A DNA stretch of 64,000 nt from Lates calcarifer (taxonomy: Eukaryota; Chordata; Actinopteri; Centropomidae): positions 7,210,814 through 7,274,813 of the forward strand of contig NC_066833.1 of assembly GCF_001640805.2 (NCBI RefSeq), read 5' to 3'. How positions within the stretch are numbered: the stretch's first letter is position 1; each line of letters begins with the position of its first letter. Of the stretch, positions 57,761 to 64,000 are shown piece by piece. Below the pieces are notes generated by a model that was not told the origin of the DNA, made no database searches, and was given only the letters and a program-made list of their open reading frames with translations. Made by a program: the position numbers and the translations under genes.

Positions 57761-59311
57761 AGACTTCTGAAAGAGAATCGATTGATTCTCCAATTGATTC
57801 TCCAATGGATACATTGATTCTACTGAATGCTAAATAGCTCGGTGGTCATATCAAATATGGCCAGTGTGCTGAACAACTGGATTAGGTTTTTTTGATGGTA
57901 GAATAAGCTAGTAGATTGGTACTTGTTCTTTTTTTAATGTTTGTTTTTTAAGACAATTGTTTTATGCTCAGATGAGCCGTAGCATAGGAGGAAATATTTT
58001 TTGTTAAATAAGATAGAGCTGATTAATTGTTGTTTCTCTAATTTCACTTCAATGAATGAACACATACCTTTGTTTTCTTGATTTTTCAGTGGTTGGGTAA
58101 CCATTGCATCTTCAAATACCTGACATGATAACACAAAGAATACAATAAACATTACTGATATGGTTTTTACAAAAAAAATTATTGTAACAAAACATCTATT
58201 TGGCCCAACTTGAAAAAAGAAAACTAAACTAAATTATGCTTGCTTAGAAGTTTGCCTGTGTGTAGATCAGAATGAGTGCATGTGTGTGTAGATGTGTGTA
58301 CATGCAAACACATGTACTCTATGTGCGTCTGTATGCCCGAATGAGCAAACAAAGGGGTGTTACTGTATTTTGTACAATGTAAATGCTTTCATACATATGA
58401 CTATGTATGAGGAGGTCTGTAAAGGCTAGTTTTTGTTTTTGTTTGCATTTTTTCTTCCACATTCTATCACTGGCACTCCAGGTGTTATACTTGTGTTTCT
58501 ATATTTCATGTATGAGTTGTTTATCATTGTAAGTTAAAGCATCGCATCTCTTGCTCCTGTGGAGGTGGAACGGATACTATTTATAGTCAAAGCTTGGTTT
58601 ATAAAGGGCATTTTCACAGCTATATTTTATTATTATTGCCTGATCAATGAATGCTAACCCAGCAATGCTTTTCAATTCAGCTACTGTACATGCACGAGAT
58701 GAGAGCTCTCTCTGTATATAGGAGTGACAGCCTTCTGCAGTCCATTTAATGACCCTGAAGAGGATCGTGTAAATGTATCTGTATATTGTATAGCTAACAC
58801 TGTTTGTTTAAAAAAAAAAAAAAAAAAAGCCTTATAGTTGTTTTAAAAAAGTGCAGCAGCTAAGTACACACCACCCATGAGGTTTGTTTGGGGACAGAGC
58901 TCCACAATGTGACCAGCTGCCTGTGGCTTTTGACCTTTCCCAGCAGCTCAAACTTTTTAGAGATTTTAAGAGATGCATGAACCCAGGCTGAAAATAATTC
59001 AGTGTAGCACTGATAATATGAGAGATTATAGACTATTATTGACTGCAAATGGTCTATAGATAAAATATAAAAGTGGAATTTTGAAAAAGCATTTTTTGAT
59101 CTAAACTAAGCCTCAATTGGCTGGGTGTGATAGCCACTCATCTGACTGGTCAGTTTTGAGCTCTGTCCCCTGCGATGTGAGGCTCTGTGCCCTTCTATGC
59201 AACTTACCAGGTGTACTGTTAGACCTGTCATGTAGACTGTAATCACTGCCTTTTAGACACTGTGAATTTTTTGGTACCCTATATTTTTGTATATTGTACA
59301 TTATAAAGGAT

Positions 59312-59317
59312 AATAAA
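59312..59317 (+). terminator. AATAAA, probable distal poly(A) signal
   Basis: Canonical hexamer in GATAATAAACC, preceded by TTTTTGTATATTGTAC and followed within 40 bases by a G/T-rich element. Confidence 0.55.
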
Positions 59318-59335
59318 CCTTGATGCCAATGCACC

Positions 59336-62300
59336 CAGTATGGTCAGTGGGCTCTGTCTAAGTTACAATTTTAAGGAGGATTTTAGATTATTTAAAGGCT
59401 GAGATTTGTGGTATTTTTAAATTGAAGTTGATAAGAGAGTTATTGAAGTCAATAAGAGAGTTGAAGATGCTGTCTGACCTCTCAGATACACAGATAGTCA
59501 GATCTACAGATATCCATAAGTTAGTCTTCAAGAGATAAACATGTTTTTCTGGAGGGATTTTTTGGGCTGGTGTTGAACAGTGTGTCAAAACCAACATTTT
59601 ATCTTGCTAAAAAGTATCTGTGTGGTGATCAGCTCTAAATGCTACAAAGGCATAAGCTAGACTCTGCAATGGTACCTCCAGCTTGGTTGTGTGTTCCAAA
59701 GAAACGCAGGTGGCTGTGTTTCTGGGTAGGAAGCCCATGTGGGACCATTTGGAGCTTGCACAGAAGAGTTAGTATTGATGTGGACTGTGCTGCAAAGGGC
59801 ATTCCAACAGGGGCAAAAATCTACAAAAAGTAAACACAGTAAAATTTTATTCTACTCTTATGCTTTAGTGTTCTTAAAAAAGACGTTATTGTACCTATAA
59901 CTAACCCTAACCCTAACCCCAACTACAACCCTAACCCTAAATATCTATATAGGCATATTAGACATATTAGAGATAAACTCCTATTCAGACACATGTCACC
60001 AAAGTGCATCCTCTCCCGTCATCCCCAGAACAAATGATTGCAGTGCTGCTGTATGAGAAGAGGAGAGATGGATGGGACAAACGAGCCAAGTAGTCAGGGT
60101 GTGTCCAGCAGAGTGCCTTTGGATCACTGCTGGTGCCTGCAGCCTAGACAATGGTACTTTATCATGACACCACAATGATTCTGATGCTGTGCAGAAAATC
60201 AAGATCAAAGCCAGAGAATAGCTGTTGTCACGCAGGACAGGAAAAGACAAAATAAAATCATAAAACACTCTGTGTACATGCAGTCTTTAGCCCTCACATA
60301 AATAACTGAGTGTACTGTTTGTATTTTACACTGGAGCAAGTATATCATTGGTCGGAGAGCAGCTCATATTCATTCTCTTCATGCATTAAAACGTACACAC
60401 AAATCCACCCAAGACTTCACATGTCCCTAGTGTATATGTCTTTCTCATCTGATTCAATGCAGCCTTAGCTGTACCTCTCAATTAGAGAGAGCAGCCTCTC
60501 AGCAGTTTTATTAATGGTTGCAGTGAACGCATTAATCAGTTTGTATTCTGCTGACAGACAGATGCAGTGATCGGCACTCTGGCAGGCAGCCAGGAAGAGG
60601 TCGCCAGGAGGAAGCTGTGGGCTGGAGGCCACTCAGATAAAATAGTAGAGGGGTCCGAGTGGAGACATGGGCAAAGAAGGGGGAAGGACATTCATTCAAT
60701 TTTCTAATTCAACCTCTGTGTGACAGTGAGGAATGGAAATAACACTGAACAGAACAGCAGAAAACACCAGCTCTGGCTTTATGATGATCGCTGATATTAA
60801 TCAGGAGATTTGTTAAAATAGAGATAGCATGAGAAAAATGAGTCAGCATCTTCCACATGAATTATCTAGGAAATTATTGGCTGCCTAAAAGCTGTTTACA
60901 AATATGTTAACATTTAAGAGAACAGAATAAATAACCCCTTATCACATTAAATTTTGCATGTGCTATTATCACTTTTCAGTGCCTTTTAATAGGAATGAAG
61001 TTTAATGGTGAATGAACAACATTTCCTCCAGAATGGTTTAATAAACAGCTGTAAATGTTAACATTGGCTATGAAGCGACAGCAAAACTTACAAATAGCTC
61101 CTTTACAGTTGCATTCATTGATTTTATGATTGATGTTATTTCAAATTATTAATGGAGCTTTGAATGAATAACACAACTACAGATGTAATTACATATGTTA
61201 TAGACAGATCATGGTACTATTATTGTATAGCACAGCCAAAATGACTTTTCAAACTTGGCAACCTAAAAGTTGGGCTCTCATTAATGAGTTATTACTAATC
61301 AGCACTAAACTTCTTACTTCTTACTAAACATTAAGAAGTTATGAATTAACTATTAATTAAAACATTATTAACAACTTATGAATTTGTTAGTGTACCTTAT
61401 GGTACAGAAATTCTTTCCATAAATATTTGACAGCCAGTGCAGTAGCCTGAGAAATCTCTACGAGCGCCCAGCAGAGATCACAGTTGCATAATATGACCAT
61501 CTGATGTTTATTTCATGTTGTCGTGTTTACAGAGCAAACAGCCGGTTGTTTTTGATGTGTGTTGTGGAGCATCCCAGGAGGTGGCTAGCAGACAGACATG
61601 TCTGTGTTCTCGCAGAGAACGAGACAGGATGGGCAGATCACATACTGTCTGAAGTTTCAGCCAGAGAATGCTCTCATTGTCTGCAGGGAATGAGACTTTG
61701 TTGCCTCTGCCATCACCGCTCTCCATCCTCCTCCATGGGAAAACAGGGTAATTGTTTGATATGATTCATCAGCTCTCAGCATTAATTCACTGGCCAGTTC
61801 TTCTGTGTGTGTAAGTGTAGTCTGGACAAAGCATGCCCTGGAGAACTCCTCAGGAATTGGTTGTATTGGAAATGTAATCAAAGGAGTCAAGGAGCAACCA
61901 AAGTGCAATCTGCTGTAGAACAAAATCAAGCTGTCTATTCAGGTCTGTCCCTCTAATCCGATATCAATAAAACAATCAGAGACACAGACACTACAGCTTA
62001 GTCACTTCTCAAACCACTCATATGTCTGTCCTTTTACAAGGACTATGACTATATGACTCCAAACCAAGGATCACACTTCAACATAATAATAGATAAGAAA
62101 CTCAAGGAAACTGCACTAACTCCATTCAACCAACCTTTTAGTTCTGAAACCAGTCCTTTTTTTGTATAAATGTTGCATTATGGTGCATTCAGACAGAGTA
62201 AAGCATATTTTGCAAATGTGCCAAAAAGTCAATGAAAAGGCGGTATATATGCACTCAGACACACAGACATACACACACATAGTGCTTACATTTGCATTTA

Positions 62301-64000
62301 TTAATTGAGGCAAAAATTTGGACCCACCCTTAGATTCATCGAAGAGCAAACTTAAGACGTCCTCAACTCTGTACACTGTTCTAAGCATAGGTCATGAGGT
62401 CATGTAGTTGAAGGAGAAGCTGGGGTGGCCTTCTTGCATTTCCTTGTAAGAGGAGGGTTAATGGTGTCATGAGAACCTCAGCTGACAGGGAGAGATGAGT
62501 CAGAGACACAGAACCGGCAGTGATGGAAAGTCCTCTCCTCCTCCCAATAATGCAGAGAGGGAAGACCAAATGATGTTAAATCACCTCCAATGCCTCCCTC
62601 TCACACAGAGCCCAGCCCTTCACATTCAACCATTAAAGTAGCTGCTGCAAAGTGTGGGTGTGTGGGGTTGTTGTTTCCAAGAAGCTCATTTGATGAACAT
62701 TGAGGTTTATGGTAGTTGCCCAGCTCAAAACGCGAGTGAACCATTTGTGTTTTATTCAATCTACTTAACCAGCTGACGGAGGTTGTAAAGGCTGGCAGCC
62801 TCACTGAGTGGAAGCAATATTGATGACAGTGTTGTAAATAAAACTGCTGATGGCAGGAGCATATTGATAGGGACATGGGTACCTGAGTGTGAAGCAAGGT
62901 AAAATAACCTCACTGCTCCTCTTGCAGCTTGCATCAGAATCATGTAAAGGAACAGACTGCCTCCCTTTCATTTTCAAACAAATACATTTTAAACACTGTG
63001 CTTGCTTAAGTATGCCCGTAACATTTTGCTTCAAAAACATACTGTAGTAGTTCAATCAGGACATGCTTCTTGATTTACATTTGACCCAGTGCCATGGCAG
63101 GCTGTGTTGCAATACAGACCCCTGCTTCCACTCGCCTTGTGGCAGGGTTAATGCATCCAACACACAGTGAGAGATTTCCTTTCCAGATCTTAGGTGGTAA
63201 CAAGTTGTCCAACATGAATCATTTATGCAGCCTGGGGCTTCAGTTTTTACAATACAGATTGAGCTTATGCCTGTATATAGGCTTGTATCTGAAGCATAGA
63301 AATTTAAAAATGCTTAAACAACAAAAAGGGAACATGGTTATTAAAGTTTCAGAAAATGAGAAAGTGACAAAGTAATTGTAAATCAGTTTCAGGCCAGGCA
63401 TTTGCCACACGCTTAGACAGGCTTTTAAGCAATTTCCCTGTCCTTGTGCTTGTTTGATGCTTTTTCCTACAATGTCACTGAAACACAATCATACACACAC
63501 ATGCATCAAAGCCATTGTGTTCCATTAACTGACAATTTCTTTCAAAGAAAAGCAGCTATAAGAAGGTTAGAAACATTTTCTCTCCTCTGTGCCCCCAAAA
63601 TTCCAACAATACCACAGCAGATAACTACAGATTATAGCCACATTCTAATTACACAGAGTCTACAAGGACAAAAAAACTTAACCATTTTATTCATATCCAT
63701 GTGTTTACACAGAGAGCAGCACTTGCGTTGAGCCCTGATGGCTTGTTTAAATGCTACACACCACTGCAGAGACAGATGGGGTAATGAATGAACCACAGGG
63801 TAATTTTTCAACATCTCTCTTTCCTTCCAGCTTCAGGGCATTATTACCTTCAGTACTAATTTAGCTTCACTCCTCCACTGCCTCTCAACACCAGTAACTC
63901 AAATGTTAGGTAAAGTAATCAGTTGAAATGAGTATTTGTGCATCTCTATACCAACTGCAGAAGGAGCCTGACCTGTTTTGGTTTGGGTTTTTTTTTCGCA
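59336..64000. other. Intergenic region downstream of sema5b
   Basis: No exon, RNA gene or clear mobile element recognised on either strand; open frames here are short and lack any family resemblance. Contains telomere-like CCCTAA units (59899-59940) and a possible noncoding conserved stretch around 60470-60660 with TTAATGG and ATTAATCAG cores. Confidence 0.7.
59899..59940. repeat. Interstitial telomere-like repeat
   Basis: TAACCCTAACCCTAACCCC, an interruption (AACTACAA), then CCCTAACCCTAA: about five CCCTAA units, the vertebrate telomere motif. Confidence 0.85.

Larger units (their letters stand above)
56734..59335 (+). other. sema5b: sema5b 3' untranslated region (predicted)
   Basis: About 2.6 kb after the stop with no further coding match. 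Likely poly(A) signals are AATAAA at 57755-57760 and 59312-59317; the latter has a GT-rich stretch soon after (GGTCAGTGGGCTCTGTC) and is the best end. A Pumilio-type element (TGTATATA, 58713-58720) and several TGTA motifs occur near 58715-58790. An A-run at about 58810-58827 could cause internal oligo-dT priming. End position is inferred. Confidence 0.6.

Noticed and set aside
1..64000. CRISPR array, operon, phage or other defence-type system
   Set aside because: Nothing of the kind is visible; exon-intron structure and repeats are those of a vertebrate genome.
59336..64000. A second gene downstream of sema5b
   Set aside because: Open frames are short, lack any recognisable domain and have no consistent exon phases.

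Overview
The window looks like teleost (probably percomorph) fish genomic DNA. It has AT-rich intergenic-style sequence, many long CA/GT microsatellites, fish-type SINE, LINE, hAT and Tc1-like fragments, and one large vertebrate gene with short exons separated by introns of 0.1 to 11 kb. There is no bacterial-style coding.

The only protein-coding gene I can support is the 3' part of semaphorin-5B (sema5b), on the + strand. I recognise 18 exons between 5446 and 56733. Joined, they encode about 994 residues: most of the sema domain (exons 1-7), the PSI domain (exon 8), seven thrombospondin type-1 (TSP1) modules (exons 9-15), a short juxtamembrane linker (exon 16), the transmembrane helix with the start of the cytoplasmic tail (exon 17), and the end of the tail with the stop codon (exon 18). 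The signal peptide and first part of the sema domain are not in the window and should lie upstream of position 1. Reading phases agree at every junction except around exon 13.

Exon 13 (41928-42142) encodes the fifth TSP1 module and carries two apparent single-base insertions. They put the reading frame two bases out; without correction, translation stops at the first codon completed in exon 14. The flanking phases are 1-1, so skipping this exon would keep the protein in frame. This is the most interesting single observation here. It is either an assembly error or a real lesion that would give a shortened, secreted or exon-skipped semaphorin.

Layout: 1-5445 is upstream intron with a GC-rich, CRE-containing patch and a tandem duplication. 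5446-25206 holds the sema-domain exons with two large introns. The 10.7 kb intron 25207-35897 carries LINE pieces and possible conserved noncoding elements. 35898-51482 is the compact PSI/TSP1/TM exon cluster. The 5.1 kb intron 51483-56556 contains a teleost repeat and a Tc1-like element. 56557-59335 is the last exon with a long 3' UTR and several AATAAA signals. 59336-64000 is intergenic with no recognisable gene. I found no multi-gene system, CRISPR array or RNA gene; the remaining findings are gene-structure, repeat and regulatory observations.
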